Shown here in pieces: positions 44,401 through 57,204 of a stretch of 64,000 bases of DNA. The stretch covers positions 19,086,213-19,150,212 of the forward strand of contig OZ234493.1 of assembly GCA_965153455.1 (NCBI GenBank), given 5' to 3'. Each line of letters starts with the position of its first letter. Within the stretch, counting starts at the first letter, position 1. Made by a program: the position numbers and the translations under genes. This stretch comes from Sphagnum compactum. Its lineage: Eukaryota; Bryophyta; Sphagnopsida; Sphagnales. Under the pieces are notes generated by a model. That model had not been told where the DNA came from, did no database searches, and was given only the letters and a program-made list of their open reading frames with translations.

Positions 44401-47400
44401 AACATTCTGTAAGTATTGGCATAAGATCAATGAACTGCTGCATCTAAGGTTCTGATTGCAGCTGTCAGCTCACTGAAACCATATTGCCCATAGTTGTATC
44501 CCACTTTTGGCATCAGTGAACCAGAGAGTTTTCTCTCCTGCTTGAACCATTATTTCCTCTTACTGTCTCTTGGAGCCCAAAAAGATAATTGAGTTACAAA
44601 CCTGTACTTTTGAACCTGCACAATTCCAAGGGAACATTGTCTGGATTCTAATTGGTCATAGTAGTTCAGGATTACCTAACAAAATGGCATTCTGCAGGTT
44701 GTAGCATCTGCAATAGTTGGGGTTGGGGCATCACCACCAGCGTCACCATCATCACAGTCCCAGATACTTGAAGACAGTGCAACCTCCGAAGCATCTACTG
44801 AGTCACCAAGGGCTCAAACACCTTCTGTCCCTCTGTTGGGAAACTCTCCTACAAGTGGATTGATTCCTGGTCCTCAAGAAATAGGGCCAGGTGCAGCAAC
44901 AGCAGTAGCTTCAATGACAGCAACAACTCCATCTCATGGATCAGGCAACCCTACCAATTTGGGTATCCTTCCAAGTGCTGCAGCAGTAAGGCCGCTTCCT
45001 GTAAAACCATCTAGTATGGCAACTACTCTAGAGCACACTGCAGTGAGCTTGCTTGGAAGGACCAATGAGGAGCAAGGAGGTATAACAGGGTATAGAACTG
45101 GACCCAGCATTACTGATGGAGACTTGGTCAGAAGTGTGAGTAGAGGTTCAGGAGTTTCTATCCACACACCACCCCATGTGTCTCTTGGGATTGCTGGGGG
45201 CTCTCTAGGCTCCAATCTACATTCAGGTGCCTCTCCTCCTGTGTTGGATTTGAATAAGAGGTTGGGGTTGGTTGGTGGTGAGGATAGACTAGGAACTGGT
45301 CTTTCACAGGAATCTGCAAGCTCTCTGGGTGCTCAAAGTCAACCTTTTGCAGCTACTGGTGCAAAGCTTGGAGAAACTGGTGGCTCTACTGTTGATGGTG
45401 CAGAAGGAAATCACAGTGGTGGGTGCATTTTCACTCCTCCTGGAATTTCTGGTGGGCAATGGAGACCACATACTGCAAGCACACTGAAGGCCCAGCAGGC
45501 AGAGTTGGTAAGAAAATGGTTACTTCAAGGCTATGTCTATCATCTCTCTCATAGAAATAATTCACAATTGCCCAGTCCTGGGGTTGGGATTTCTCACTCT
45601 TGCAATGTTTTGTCTGTTAATTGTAATAAAACATTTTCTTTGTGGAGTGTCCTTTGCTTTTGTCTCTGGCTGTACCAAGGTTGACTGCATCTATGGTGAT
45701 ATGTCAAGGAAGGTACTTTGCTGGAAGCAACAGGGTGCAGCTATAACTTTTGGTATTGGCTACTGGGTTGGAGGTGCAGGGTCAGTTTCATGGCCGCACA
45801 GAGATTGCACCTGATCAGAAACAGAAGTTTTTGCAACAGTTGCAGCAAATCCAGCAAGGTCATGGTACTGTTGCCACCTTGCTTGGCGCCCGAGGATCAT
45901 CCCAGATCCCTCACCTTGCTGCCCCCATGCCTAAACAACCCCTAGGACCTCAGCAGCAACCAGCATTTCTACAGCAGGTTTCTGTTCATGGCTTACTGAT
46001 ATAATTCTCTATGCGTGTGTAAGCAGACTGCTCACCAAGGATACTCAAGATATGTAATGAACTGTTGACCTGTTTAATTAGATGCTGCCAATTGTCCAAG
46101 CACATAGTGCCATGGTTTTTCTTAAGAGTTTCTTGTGCCATGTGGATTTTGCTTATTTTAGTCTTGAGTCCTTCAGGATTGGGAATGAGTTTAAGCAGTC
46201 CTGTGTGCTCAGTGCAAATGAAGGGGGTTGATATAAGTGTTTGGCTTTTGATGACCTACTTGATCTTCTGGTTGACTTCCTTATGAGATTTTGATTTTGT
46301 ATGCAGGCCCAGATTCAAAGTCTGCAACAGCAGCAGCAACAACATAATTCTACTTTGCTACCAACCCAAATGGTATCAATGCCACAGCAGCAGCCACCAT
46401 TGGGTGTGGCGACAAGTCCGCAGGCCCTTTCCCCAGCTTCAACACCACCAATCCCACCTCAAAACTCGCAGTTGCCCACGCCCCAGTCTTCTGCTCACCA
46501 GATCCCCAGACAACTGTCCCTTTCATCCACAACATCTTCTAGTGAGAATGGTCAGTAGGTGTAATCCACTGCTGTTCTTAATTTGTTAGTGGATGGAGTC
46601 TACTTCTGTACCTCTCTGTCATTGCCAAGTTGGGGTTGTAAACTGTAGTGATCTCAGGTGTTTGAAGATTCTTCCTTTTTGTATTTTCAAGATGTCCCAA
46701 CTGTACAGGGAGGTTCAGAGCATAATGAACGACTGCTACATGATTTGCTCAGAAACAGGTGTAAGAGCTGTGGAGCAAGCAGTGCAGCAGATTTCACCGC
46801 AGCAGACAAAGCCTTTGGAGGAAACAAACAGTGATGCATCTGTGTTGAGTGCGGTTTTTTCTAGAAATGTATCCCTCAGCGAAGATGACCTGAAGAATGC
46901 TGACACATTTGATGTTTCAGTGAGCTACGTCCAACTCCACAGTCAAAGTTATTCTAGTATTGCAATCTCCAGGAAGTACTTAGACTTTTATGCTTGGACA
47001 CACAGGATTTGTATCTGAGAGATTGTGACACTAATCTTGTATGCAGATTGGTGGACCAGGGACATTAGCAGAGTTCAGCCAGCTATCAAGGGATGCAGAC
47101 TTTGCACCAGGGCAAGTGGTATCATCTTTACAGCAGCGTTCACCTGGTCCAGGTTTGATAGGGAGAAGAAGTATGAGTGACCTGGGTGCCATTGGTGACA
47201 ATCTGAGTCCAGCACTTGGGGGAGGAAATGCCTCAGGACAGCATGATCAACTGTTCAATTCACAGGCCTTAGAGGCTGCATATCGCAAACTTCCCTTGCC
47301 AAAAGACTCTGAGCGACCCAGAAGCTACATCCCAGTAAACTTTTTGCTCTCTTCTGCACTTGAGTAGTTGCTCATATTTACTTTGGTTTTCCTGTTTGAA

Positions 47401-48478
47401 TTTTCTTTGAGCTTCTAGGTGATGCTGTTCAGTTCTTATTATCCTCCCTCTGTTTTGAGCTGAATACTCAATGTCAACCAATCATCAATTCTGTGGTTGT
47501 TCTTCTGTTTGGGTCTCTCTCTTTACTGTGTTGAATGTTTCCTGTTTTCTGCTTATGTTGTTCCAGGCTCCTGTGGCCTTAGTGTTTTCGTTAATCTTCA
47601 TTTTTCTTTTTAATTAGTGTCAACCTAAATTGACTCATTGTGATCTGGACTGTTGTATGCAGAGGAACCCAGCTGCAACTCCATCCAGCTATCCACAAGC
47701 TCAAGCACCTATTGTAGATAATCCAGCCCTGTGGGAGCGACTGGACACGGATGTGCTCTTCTTTGCCTTCTACTACCAGCAGGTTTGGTCTACTCCCTCT
47801 ATCTCTGTTGGCTATTGTGCACATTTTGAAGCATGTGTTTCTGAGCATAATGTATTCTGCCACAGGTGTATAGCAAGTAGTTATATTTCTATTTTGTATA
47901 CAACTTATGCTTCATGCTTGAAGTTGCATATGGAATTGTTTCAATTTTGTCTTCAGAAGAACTTTGGTTTTACTTGCAGGGGACATATCAGCAGTATCTG
48001 GCAGCAAGGGAGCTGAAGAAGCAATCTTGGAGATACCACAAGAAGTACAACACATGGTTTCAGCGTCATGAAGAGCCAAAGATCACAACAGATGAATATG
48101 AACAGGGTACCTATGTGTACTTTGACTTTCATATTGTGCATGATGACTTCCAACAAGGCTGGTGAGTCTCGAATTTTTTTATTGAGGTTGACATTATACA
48201 GCTGATGTTTCTTTCTCTCTGTCGGGGGTCATTTGAACCAGTAACCATTATCTTATGTTACATTGCTTGTCAGCCACCTTGTTCTTTTGAAATCTTTGTA
48301 TCCAGGTAGAGCCAGATTTTAAGAAATTGGTTTGTTCTCAAATGCTTCACAAGCCTCACATGCTGATTATTGATACCTTGCTGGTGGGTTTTGCATTGGG
48401 ATGTTGGAAAGGTGTCAACGGATAAAGACAGAGTTCAGATTTGAGTATAGCTACCTTGAGGATGAGCTTGTGATCTGA
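41472..48478 (+). CDS. NOT3: CCR4-NOT transcription complex subunit 3 (NOT3/NOT5-type)
   Basis: Fifteen exons, all GT-AG and in phase: 41472-41564, 42077-42208, 42384-42500, 42633-42683, 43068-43157, 43786-43932, 44117-44242, 44698-45507, 45780-45977, 46307-46550, 46753-46919, 47047-47334, 47663-47782, 47980-48161 and 48412-48478. The 2,832-nt CDS encodes 943 residues. Residues 1 to about 250 are the Not3 coiled-coil domain (start [20 protein letters not shown]; later [20 protein letters not shown] and [19 protein letters not shown]). The middle is low complexity, rich in Ser, Pro, Gln and Gly. The C-terminal NOT box includes [17 protein letters not shown]-like and [41 protein letters not shown]3 helps hold NOT1 with the deadenylase and links codon use to mRNA decay; it acts in cytoplasm and nucleus. 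Length is close to other plant NOT3 proteins. Confidence 0.95.
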
Positions 48479-50540
48479 CGTCACTCCTTTCCCCTCTGCA
48501 TACAAGCTTCTGTAAGATTTCACCACTAATTGCTGCTGCATCTTTAAGGCTTCCTTCTAGGTAAATATCTGTGTAAATTATTGCATCTTATTACACATTA
48601 TACTTGACTCATCTTAGGGGTTGCTACTGATTTGGGCTGCAGTTTGACCTATAACCAAGATGTGCATGAGCCCACTAACTCCACTTGTATTTGGTTTTCT
48701 CCCATTCTTTTGGTTGGTTATACCTTTGACTCTAGATTGTTGATGCACTGTACAATCTGGAGTTCTCTCCATGTATTATGCAGAAGAAACACAACAAAAC
48801 TTCCTTTCTAAGAATTTGGGTTTCCAACTGACAGGCAAGCAAAGAGCTCTTACATTCCAAAACAGTCTCAAACAGACACAAAACCAACTTCACCTTGAAG
48901 CAGAGTTTAATTTTACTGTCATGGACTTCTTCTGTGATTGGGTTGTTTCTCAAAATTTCCAACTGCCCCATCAGATTCTATTCCATGGGACAAGGGTTCA
49001 TCACCCAAATCTTCTGGAAATCAATGGTGCAATCCCACAGTTGTCTGGTTGCTATTTGCTTCAAAATGTCCAATGCATTTGCTGATGCTGAGGGCCATGC
49101 CACAGGCAGAAATTACATGAACGAAGGAATGTTTTGGTGTGGGAGGATCTACAATTTGATGACATAAAGTTATAAAGTCTCAGACATATGTGAAGATAAG
49201 TTTGTGTGATGCAGGATTCGTTGGGCGAAGGATGGAGAGCAGCCTGCACAACAGAGTATTGAGCTGTGAGTACTGGATGGTGTGCATATGATGAACTTGT
49301 GCAAGTTTGTTATTTTACGATTGTAATATTTTGTTTTTTTGCTCGTTAAGTGGCCACTATCGAGTTATTGGGGGTGGGGGCAGAAATGCTAGAGAAGGTT
49401 ACACATGTAAAGATAAACCTGTAAACTGTGTGTTGAACTAAACAACACATAATGCTAAACTTTTGTTAGCCTATTGTAAAAAAACCTATCACAGAGGCCA
49501 TGAAAATCCAAAATGTTTGTCAGGAAAAAATAAAGGAGCTGCACATGACATTGGAACACATGTCTATTGTGGCATCATCCAGGAGTTTTTGTTTTTCAAA
49601 CCTGCTCATTGCTAGATGATGGTTAAGAATGAAACACAGACCCTTGCATTTTCAACTGGTCGTGAACTTGTTGCATGTTTTCAGTCTTGAAAGCTTGGAA
49701 GTTTAGCTTTCAGACTGGAATTGGGGTTATGGTTTAGGAATCCTCCACTACTTTTTTTTTTTGGCTTTTTTAATCCTTCTTTATAATTGTACCTGAAACT
49801 TTGAACAACAGAGCCTCCAACCAGTTGCCAAAAAGAAATTTCCTATGGAATGGTTTGTGGTTCTAGTCTTCAATGATTGGAGGTGAAGATGATGGAGACC
49901 AGAGGGTTGTTCACTTACAACAATTTCCAATGTTCTTCATTCTTTACAAAGCAAATGCAAAATCAAGAAAGTAGAGTGAGCATTTTATGTGGAATGGTTG
50001 ATCTCTTCGCTTCCAACATTGGCTTCCATAGCTGATTGTTGCACATGATTTGCTCAGGATTTGTAAAGAAAATAGAGCGGCAAAGTAGAATGCCTATGTT
50101 GTGAAGTTGTGTGCGGACAACATGAGGTTGGTGGGCAACAGGTAAATTTTGCCAATAAAAAAAAAGGCTGGTGGGCAAGGGTCTGAAGGTAGTCACCATG
50201 GCGGCATTGCTACCTAACACAAACTGAACTGGCCATTTTTGAACCATGTAAGCTAACACCAAAATAACACTTTACTTTGTTCACATTGTGCTATTATCCC
50301 ACATTTAGGATCTTTTTGGTGAAATTTTCCAAAAAACAAAAAAAAAGCAAAATTAGTTGATTTTATACTAGAAGAACAAAATTTACCAAATTCTTCCAAA
50401 TTTGTGTGTGGAAAAAAAACAAAAAAAATTGTTTGTTGAATTTTTTTCACTCATGGCAAATGCCAGCAACTCTGACTTAAGGTTTGCAATAACACTTTTT
50501 AGTTGATTTTACAAGCAAGACATTTCACTTCATTTTAGCT
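48479..50540 (+). other. NOT3 3' region and intergenic DNA
   Basis: The first several hundred bases are moderately GC-rich and probably 3' UTR. A short segment at 49216-49267 (IRWAKDGEQPAQQSIEL, then stop), preceded by gatgcag, resembles an exon. It is unnecessary because the conserved NOT box end (YLEDELVI, stop at 48476-48478) is already reached; it may belong to an alternative transcript. After about 49300 no coding signal is seen. Confidence 0.45.
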
Positions 50541-50550
50541 TGTTTTTGCT

Positions 50551-50747
50551 CATAAATAAAGTTCATCCATGAGTGTTTGACTTCTCATCCAACAATTTGC
50601 TCATGATAAAGTTCATCCATGAGTGTTTAACTTCTCCTCCAACAATTTGCTCATGATAAAGTTCATCCATGAGTGCTTGACTTCTCATCCAACAATTTGC
50701 TCATGATAAAGTTTATCCATGAGCATCCACTTCTCATCCAACAAAAT
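50551..50747. repeat. Tandem array, exact 50-bp unit, four copies
   Basis: gttcatccatgagtgtttga followed by cttctcatccaacaatttgc and tcatgataaa starts at 50561, 50611, 50661 and 50711. The first three units are nearly identical and the fourth is diverged. It lies just downstream of the PLC gene end. Confidence 0.9.
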
Positions 50748-51026
50748 TTGGACTAGTTTGTATGAATTTTGCATTTCCACTGAGATTTTTGTGTTTTCTC
50801 AATTGCTTCAATGGGGAAAAAAATGGGAGCTTCTTTGTGCATATTGAGCAATAAAAATCTCGAGTTACAACTGTAACTTTTGTTACAAAAAGCACTCTCT
50901 ACAATTTCCATATTATGTGTGGCACAAAAATCTACCATTATCAAAAAAGATTGATTACAACAAGTCTTGTTGTTGGTGGGAAGGGAAGATGATATAGTTT
51001 CCAGTCTTTGTTTGTTTTCCTCATCA

Positions 51027-54000
51027 TCATGAGGTTGTGGTGTTCAGTTGAAAATGAAGCAACATTCGCACACCTGCCAGTGGAAAGCCTTTTTTGTCCA
51101 ACAATTGGAGGCATCGGTACCCACTCTTCAGCTCAGAGATTGGGAGGCAAGACTGGCCTTCGAAGTCATCTTTCATGTATTTCTCTTCTTTGACTTCAAC
51201 GCGTATAAGTGCCAATTCTGGTACTGTCAAGGGGAACTCAAACTCTGTATCCCATGTCGGTGTCCAACTATCCTCCACAACCTTTGTTTTCTTCATAACA
51301 CTGTCAGCTGGAACTCCTGCAATCCCCATCTGCAACCAAACATTTCCACTCTTGGAGTTTTGTGATTTTTTCACTTCTCTTTCTGATGGTATCTCTGATG
51401 AGCAAACAATCTCCATCTACTTCTCAAAAGAATTGACTGCCGAACATCATCTCCATCAAACTCCATCTACTTCTCAAAAGAATTGACTGCCACACATCAT
51501 CTCCATCAAACTCCATTTACAACTCAAAAGATTTTTGACTAGTCCACATGTCTCCATCTTAACCCAATTGGAATCTCCACTTCTGACATGAACAAATGGG
51601 TGAAGAAACTTGGGACAAGTTAAATACCCGGATGTAAAAGTCTGGCGATGGGTGGTGTTTGCTGGATCGCTCCTTCCACCCAAGGCATGTTAGCACTTTT
51701 ACCTGAACCCCAAATTCCCCAAACACCATCAGTTGAAAGAGAAACAAAAGAAAAGAGTTTAGTAAAGCTTTTCTCTATTGTTGCTGAGATCAAAAAGTCC
51801 AAGCTCCAAATCCCCACCTGACACAAAAATCTTAGCCTTAAAAGAAAGGAATATTCATGAGATTGCAGAGGAAACTCCAGACAAAAACACTTTGAAGGTA
51901 ACAGAGTGTTCAGTTCCAATGAAACCTGCAGAAAAGAAAATAAGAAAAAAGAGTGCAAGTCGTTTGATTGAAGCTTTGCCTTGAATTTTCTACTTGAAGG
52001 CCCAGTGTAAAATTTACATCACCTTCAAGATTGTCTTCACTGGTCGTGGTTTCAGAGGATCAAAGACTTCACCATCTTTACCCATTTCAAGCAGGAAATC
52101 TGGTTTCTTGACATACCCACATCCTCCATTTGCTTTAAAGAAACCATGGAGTAGCCAAAGGTGCTTTCCATACCCCTGGAAAAACGCATCCACAAATTTG
52201 TGTCATAATAACATCTGAAAACCAATTTAGTAGACATAGAAGTGAGCTTCAAATTTTGCAAATATCTCACAGAAAAATCAAAATCCATCTGACACATTTG
52301 CATTGGAATGGAACCCAACATATAATAGTAAATTGCAATAATCATGATGCTCCATCTAGCAAGACTTACTGAAAAACAAAACAGTAGATGCTGTTTACCT
52401 GCATGTTGAGAGCCACCATTTGAGCTCCATGTGTCCAACCCAGAATTGGGCTGTAATTTGAGGAATCCACTCGCATGCCAGAAGGATAAACTCGAACAAC
52501 ATTCCTCTGTGTAAACCTGTCCGGTTTGGTAGTCAGAATTTTGAGTTCTTCTGTGCAAGTTCTTAAATCTCACACCTCACTAAGTACTTGGAAGTCTTGA
52601 GATTCAAAGCTACAATTTGTTCAAGTTCTGGCCATCCAAGTTCTTAAATCTCACACCTCACAAAGAGCCTGGAAGTCTTGAGATTCAAAGCTACAATTTG
52701 TTTGAGTTCTGCCATGCAAGTTCTTACGTCTCAAGTCTCACCAAGTACAAACTCAGAAGTCTTGAGATTCAAAGCTACAATTTAGTCAAGTTCTGCTTTG
52801 CAATTTCTTGAATCTTAAGTCTCATCAAGGAACTTTTGAGAATCAAAGCTACAATCTGTTCTGAGTTCTGCCATGCAATTTTCTGCAATGTTAAGGCTCA
52901 TTAAGTAACAAAGTTTTGAGATTCAAAGCTACAATCTGTTTGAGTTTTGCCATGTAATTTCCAAAATCCATCAAGTAAGGAGGTTTTGAGATTCAAAGCT
53001 ACAATATGTCTGTTACGGTTTTTATCCAGCAACTAGGATTACAGATTTTTTAGGGTTAAGGATTTTTGTGATTTCAGATTGTGGCACCATCTGAGTCAAG
53101 GTGCTTCAGCTCATCCTCTGTTAGAACAGCTTGGAGGATCATCTTTCCATGCCTACAACCTTTTGGTTCAAATTAGTTTGAGACAGATCAATAATCTAAC
53201 TAAGCTGAACTGATTGACTACAAGATTGATTCTGCAACAAGAGTTTGAATCAACTGTTCAAGAACATGGAAACATTGCAAATGCTGATCTAGAATCTAGA
53301 TACAGCGTGGTGTAGAAAAACCAATGAGGTCATATATCAAATTACAAAGTGGATCCGGGAAGGGTGTTCTCACTTGACAAGAAGTTCAGGAGATTCCTCA
53401 ACCACTTTCTCCAATTGTGGTTCACTAAGACTGATTCGCTTCACTGTTTTGCCAACCACGAACACTTCCTTGAATGACGAGCCTGACAGTTTCCCAGCTG
53501 GGATGCTGATTATGCCCGCATACTTGGGATGAAGAGTTTTGTCAGCTGCTTGATTTTCCCCTACTGATGCTGCTGCTCCATCAATGTCATGAGCCACATG
53601 CTCATGCTTTTCCTCAGGCACTGATGAAGATCCCTGAGAAAGTGAAAAGGTTCATGTGAACATTTTTTCTCAGGTTGATTAACAAACACTCTTGCCAAGA
53701 GAAAACAAAAAAGCACAAATACAAACTGCAACAATCTCTTGAGCACAGTCTTTACATTTGTAAGATTCTATGTTGCTCTCCAATTGCTCTCCTATACATT
53801 CTTCTTTCCAAGCATTATCCAAAAGATGTGTTGGAGCCCATTGTGTACCCATTCCATTTTTACCTTCTTCCCCATGTGAAGTTTGGAAACTTCTGCACTC
53901 AGAATATGGTGTTTCACTATGGCTTGTGTTTTCTCTTCATCCTCATCTTCCTTTGGTGGTTTGGTTGAGATAAGAATCTTCCCCTTCAATGTCTCTGGAG

Positions 54001-54504
54001 CTGGAAATTCCTCCAAATCTTCAAGTGCAGGAGCAGAAGGACAGAACAGCAGATTTGCCAAAACCCGCTCAATTATCTGCTTCCAAAGGAATCACACCCC
54101 CAAATCTTCTGGATCTCAGCCCCCCCCTGATTGCATTTCTACATCTCAATCTCTGGAATCCGAAACCCTAAATCCTACCTCAAGCACCCCATGAAAGCAT
54201 GACAGCCTGAAGGAAGGAAAACTGGGGGACTTGGGAGAGACAGGTAAGGGATGGTATGCATGTGCCATGATTTCACCTCCGCAGCTTTTCCTTGCAATTT
54301 TGTGGTAAGATGATCCTCAAGTGTGATCACAACTGGGTACTCTGATGCAGAGAATGCATTCTCCTTGATGGCCACAATACACTTCTCGAAGTCCACTGGA
54401 TCAGTCAAAGTCCTGTGACAACCTCAGAAAAACAATTGCAATTTGAGAGAGACCAACAGAGAGAGTGAGAGCATGTGTATCTGAGAGAGAGTCAGAGAGA
54501 CACT

Positions 54505-54549
<45 letters not shown>

Positions 54550-55314
54550 TTGGGGGCAGCAGGCTACATGTGTCAGGTGATGAGGTTGCAGTCAGATCAT
54601 GAGGCTAGATAAGAGGACATAATTGTGACAAAGAGCTGCAACCAACCTACTTGCCATGGAGGACTTCGATGTTTTCCTTGTCTGTAGTAGGCCACAAATC
54701 AAGCTCAATGACCCGGACTCCACGCCGCAGTGCATCAATGATGGGGACCACACTGCAGTCACTGTTGAGCTGATTCCCAGTGAGATACGAATTGTGACCA
54801 GTGTAGATGTAGTAGTGAGACACAGGTTGTGTCATGTCTTGATGAACCTGCAAAATACAACACCCAGAAATATCCCACCCCCCCATACAGAAAACACAAA
54901 TCTGATGAGAAAAGTTGCATAGAAATTTAACCAAAAACATTGATCCTGATTACCAAACCCTGCAACCAAAAGCTGGGACACAGCTTGAGCTCGCATTACA
55001 TCTGAGCACAATTAGGGAATGTGAGAGATCCAGGGTGCAAAGAAAAAGAGAATTACAGCAGTATAGAGGGCTGCATTCAGAGAAGCATTGCACAACAATT
55101 GGAAGAAATCATCAATCTTCAACTCTTGGTGCTGGTGCTGGTGCTGCTGATTCTGCTGCAGCAGTAACTGCTCTGCCTCCTGTAAAGTAGCCTTCAACTC
55201 CCCTTGTTCTTTGTGAAGAAACTCTAGCAGCTTGCTTGCATCCATTTTGCCATCCTCATGAGCATACCTACTGAACACTTCCTGGACTTCCTTTGGTATT
55301 GGTACTGGATCCAT
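51027..55314 (-). CDS. PLC: Phosphoinositide-specific phospholipase C (plant PI-PLC)
   Basis: Nine minus-strand exons: 55314-55057, 54847-54651, 54412-54277, 54076-53891 (donor could also be at 53918), 53633-53374, 52516-52399, 52175-52023, 51702-51628 and 51329-51027; about 561 residues. It hydrolyses phosphatidylinositol 4,5-bisphosphate at the plasma membrane, giving diacylglycerol and inositol trisphosphate, with Ca2+. Residues 1-86 are an EF-hand-like start ([18 protein letters not shown]). The X domain has [17 protein letters not shown] (catalytic His near 104), [12 protein letters not shown] (metal ligands) and the second catalytic His in LHGKTLTDP, then [10 protein letters not shown]. 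The Y domain has [37 protein letters not shown] and [15 protein letters not shown]. The C2 domain has [32 protein letters not shown] and [14 protein letters not shown]. All key residues are present. A 5' UTR intron is likely (ttgttgcag before the ATG). Confidence 0.94.
51405..51535. repeat. Tandem repeat, 50-bp unit, in PLC last intron
   Basis: ctccatctacttctcaaaag followed by aattgactgcc and catcatctccatcaaa starts at 51411 and 51461, with a diverged third copy at 51511. The unit length equals that of the array at 50551 but the sequence is different. Confidence 0.8.
52550..53010. repeat. Tandem array, about 80-bp unit, six copies, in a PLC intron
   Basis: The phrase gattcaaagctacaat occurs at 52601, 52682, 52766, 52840 (variant), 52920 and 52990, each preceded by a variant of gttctgccatgcaagttctt and a tctcacacctca block. 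Spacings are 81, 84, 74, 80 and 70. It lies inside the intron between exons 53633-53374 and 52516-52399, and the transition into exon 52516 begins within the left end of the array. Confidence 0.85.
54510..54544. repeat. (GA)n microsatellite in a PLC intron
   Basis: An uninterrupted GA run of about 34 bp lies in the intron between the two X-domain exons 54847-54651 and 54412-54277. On the transcript it is a CT tract near the acceptor side. Confidence 0.8.
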
Positions 55315-56019
55315 GATGATTTACCACTGCAACAAAAACACAAAAGAGAAGTTCTTGCTACTCTGATCCAAATCCTCCTCCTAAAAATCTCTTACGTGTG
55401 TGGGTGTGTGTGTATGTGTGTGTGTCTCTCCCTCTCTCCTCTGGAGTGTCTCTACCAAACTGGGATTTGTGGGTCTTATCACTCTCCCTATTTCTCTGTG
55501 GAGTCAGTCTCTTTTTCTCACAAAACTTCTTACAAACTGTTTCTTGAACCAAAATCAAAACACATGACAATACCACCCACTAGAAAATTGCTGCCACACA
55601 AAACACACTAATAGAAAAGCTGTAAACTAAAAAAAACCTCATATCATGAGTTGCTTCTTGCTATTTTCTCATGTGCTCATGTGAAAGAAAAAGAGTGAAG
55701 AAAATTTTGGACTTTGTCTCCAGTACTTTTTCTACAATTAAAGCTTTTAGACCCCTCATGGACTTTAGACTTTACCCACCTACTTTGCAGCTTGATGTTT
55801 TGCCATCTGGAAAGCAAAGCAAATTACTTCTTATAGATATTCACAGGAAGGAAGCAGAGTCTTGCCAGATTTCTCAATGTGTTTTGGTTACAAGTGTCCT
55901 TGGATGTCATAACAGACTAGGATCCTGCAGCTTCCAAGGCCAACATCCAATGTTTCTTTTGTCGATTCAGCCAATGTAAGTTAATATTGAAAGATTTAAA
56001 CAAGTTTTGAACTTCATAA
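55315..56019. other. PLC promoter and 5' UTR region
   Basis: The stretch upstream of the PLC start contains a GT-rich microsatellite at about 55397-55425 and a CT-rich run after it, typical of a leader. A plus-strand frame at 55671-55979 has no recognisable domain and overlaps what should be PLC promoter, so it is not accepted as a gene. Confidence 0.4.
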
Positions 56020-56390
56020 CTTGTCTATAGCCAAATGTGATTGGGAATTTTCTTATGGATGATTACCATTTGAGCAACACCCATTAAATTTTCTTATGGA
56101 TGATTACCATTTGAGCAACACCCATGTGGATCTATAGCCAAATGTGATTCAATCTTCTTATATTTGATTAACATTTGAGCAACACTCCATGTGGATCTAA
56201 TAGCCAAATGTGATTAAATTTTCTTATGGATGATTTGAGCAACACCCATGTGGATCTATAGCCAAATGTGATTGAATCTTCTTATAGATTATTAACATTT
56301 GAGCAACACTCCATGTGGATCTAATAGCCAAATGTGATTAAATTTTCTTATGAATGATTACCATTTGAGCAACACCCATGATCCACAGCT
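56020..56390. repeat. Tandem array, about 64-bp unit, inside a dispersed-repeat copy
   Basis: gagcaacacccatgtggatc followed by tatagccaaatgtgattgaa and ttcttatggatgatta recurs with gagcaacac at 56072, 56113, 56177, 56237, 56301 and 56367. The unit includes the tatagccaaatgtg motif of the dispersed family, so this looks like internal amplification within one element. Confidence 0.85.
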
Positions 56391-56690
56391 AAGATTTAAC
56401 CAAAATTTGGCTACAGGCTAAATATGAAAATAAGAAAATTTAAACAGCCTTCTATAATTTTTTGGCTATCTATGTGAACAATGTGTGAAAAAAATCTGGC
56501 AATTGCTCTGCATCTTCTAGGAGCTATGAAAGCATTTGCCAGATGAAAAGCAATTAAGCTATTAAGCTATGAAATTATTTTTGGGTCAAATTCTGGCTAC
56601 TTAAAATCTGAAAAAAGCCCTTGATTATAGCTTTTTGGCTATAGATAACAAGCTAAGAAAAGGCTGCTCTATATTTAGTAGCTTTATTTG
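56391..56690. repeat. Copy of the dispersed TAGCCAAA repeat family
   Basis: It continues from the 64-bp array with aaaatttggctacaggctaa, ttttttggctatctatgtg, aaatctggcaattgctctg and tttggctatagataacaagc. The order corresponds to the copy at 20455-20720. Confidence 0.5.
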
Positions 56691-56764
56691 ATCACCAGCA
56701 CTGAGCAGGGACCCACATCGTCTATCACCGACAATTGTGTTATGATGATGATGATCTTCGTTTC

Positions 56765-57075
56765 AGCCTTTGTTTTTTTATTGGCGAAATTTCGCCTCTT
56801 TTTTGGCGAAATTCCAAAATTCGAAAATCAGTTGATTTTGAAGTTTTTCAATCGCCAGACGTGAGGGAAAAAAAATTAGTACAAATTGGCAGCAGATTTC
56901 TACACTTGGGTTCTTAATGTGTGGCCAAAATATAGAAAGATGATAAAGGATTTTGTATTTCATATTTGGTTTATAGCCAGAATTTGGCTAAATATATTAC
57001 TAGAGACGATTGTCACTTTTAATACATCTTGCTATGGATGATAGCCACTTTGGCTATAAACAAAAATTCTTTTTA
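56765..57075. repeat. Copy of the dispersed TAGCCAAA repeat family with intact-looking end
   Basis: It contains tggcgaaatt-ccaaaattcg, tcaatcgccagacgtgag, tttatagccagaatttggct and the terminal gatagccactttggctataa (57040-57059). The copy at 60375-60690 has the same order with fewer matches. Confidence 0.6.
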
Positions 57076-57204
57076 AAAAACAACTACTTCTTCTTTTGCA
57101 TAAGATTCTAGATACTGGATTGGAATCTTGGATTGATGGTGTCTTCTGAGAGGTCATCATGTTCTGTGTGTATTGTCTTTTTTCTTTTTGGAATTTTGGA
57201 ATTT

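Noticed and set aside
45533-46286. Plus-strand frames between NOT3 exons
   Set aside because: They run through introns; the conserved NOT3 exons and their phases account for the coding sequence.
49216-49267. Exon-like segment after NOT3
   Set aside because: The conserved NOT box terminus is already encoded at 48412-48478; the segment has no matching phase need.
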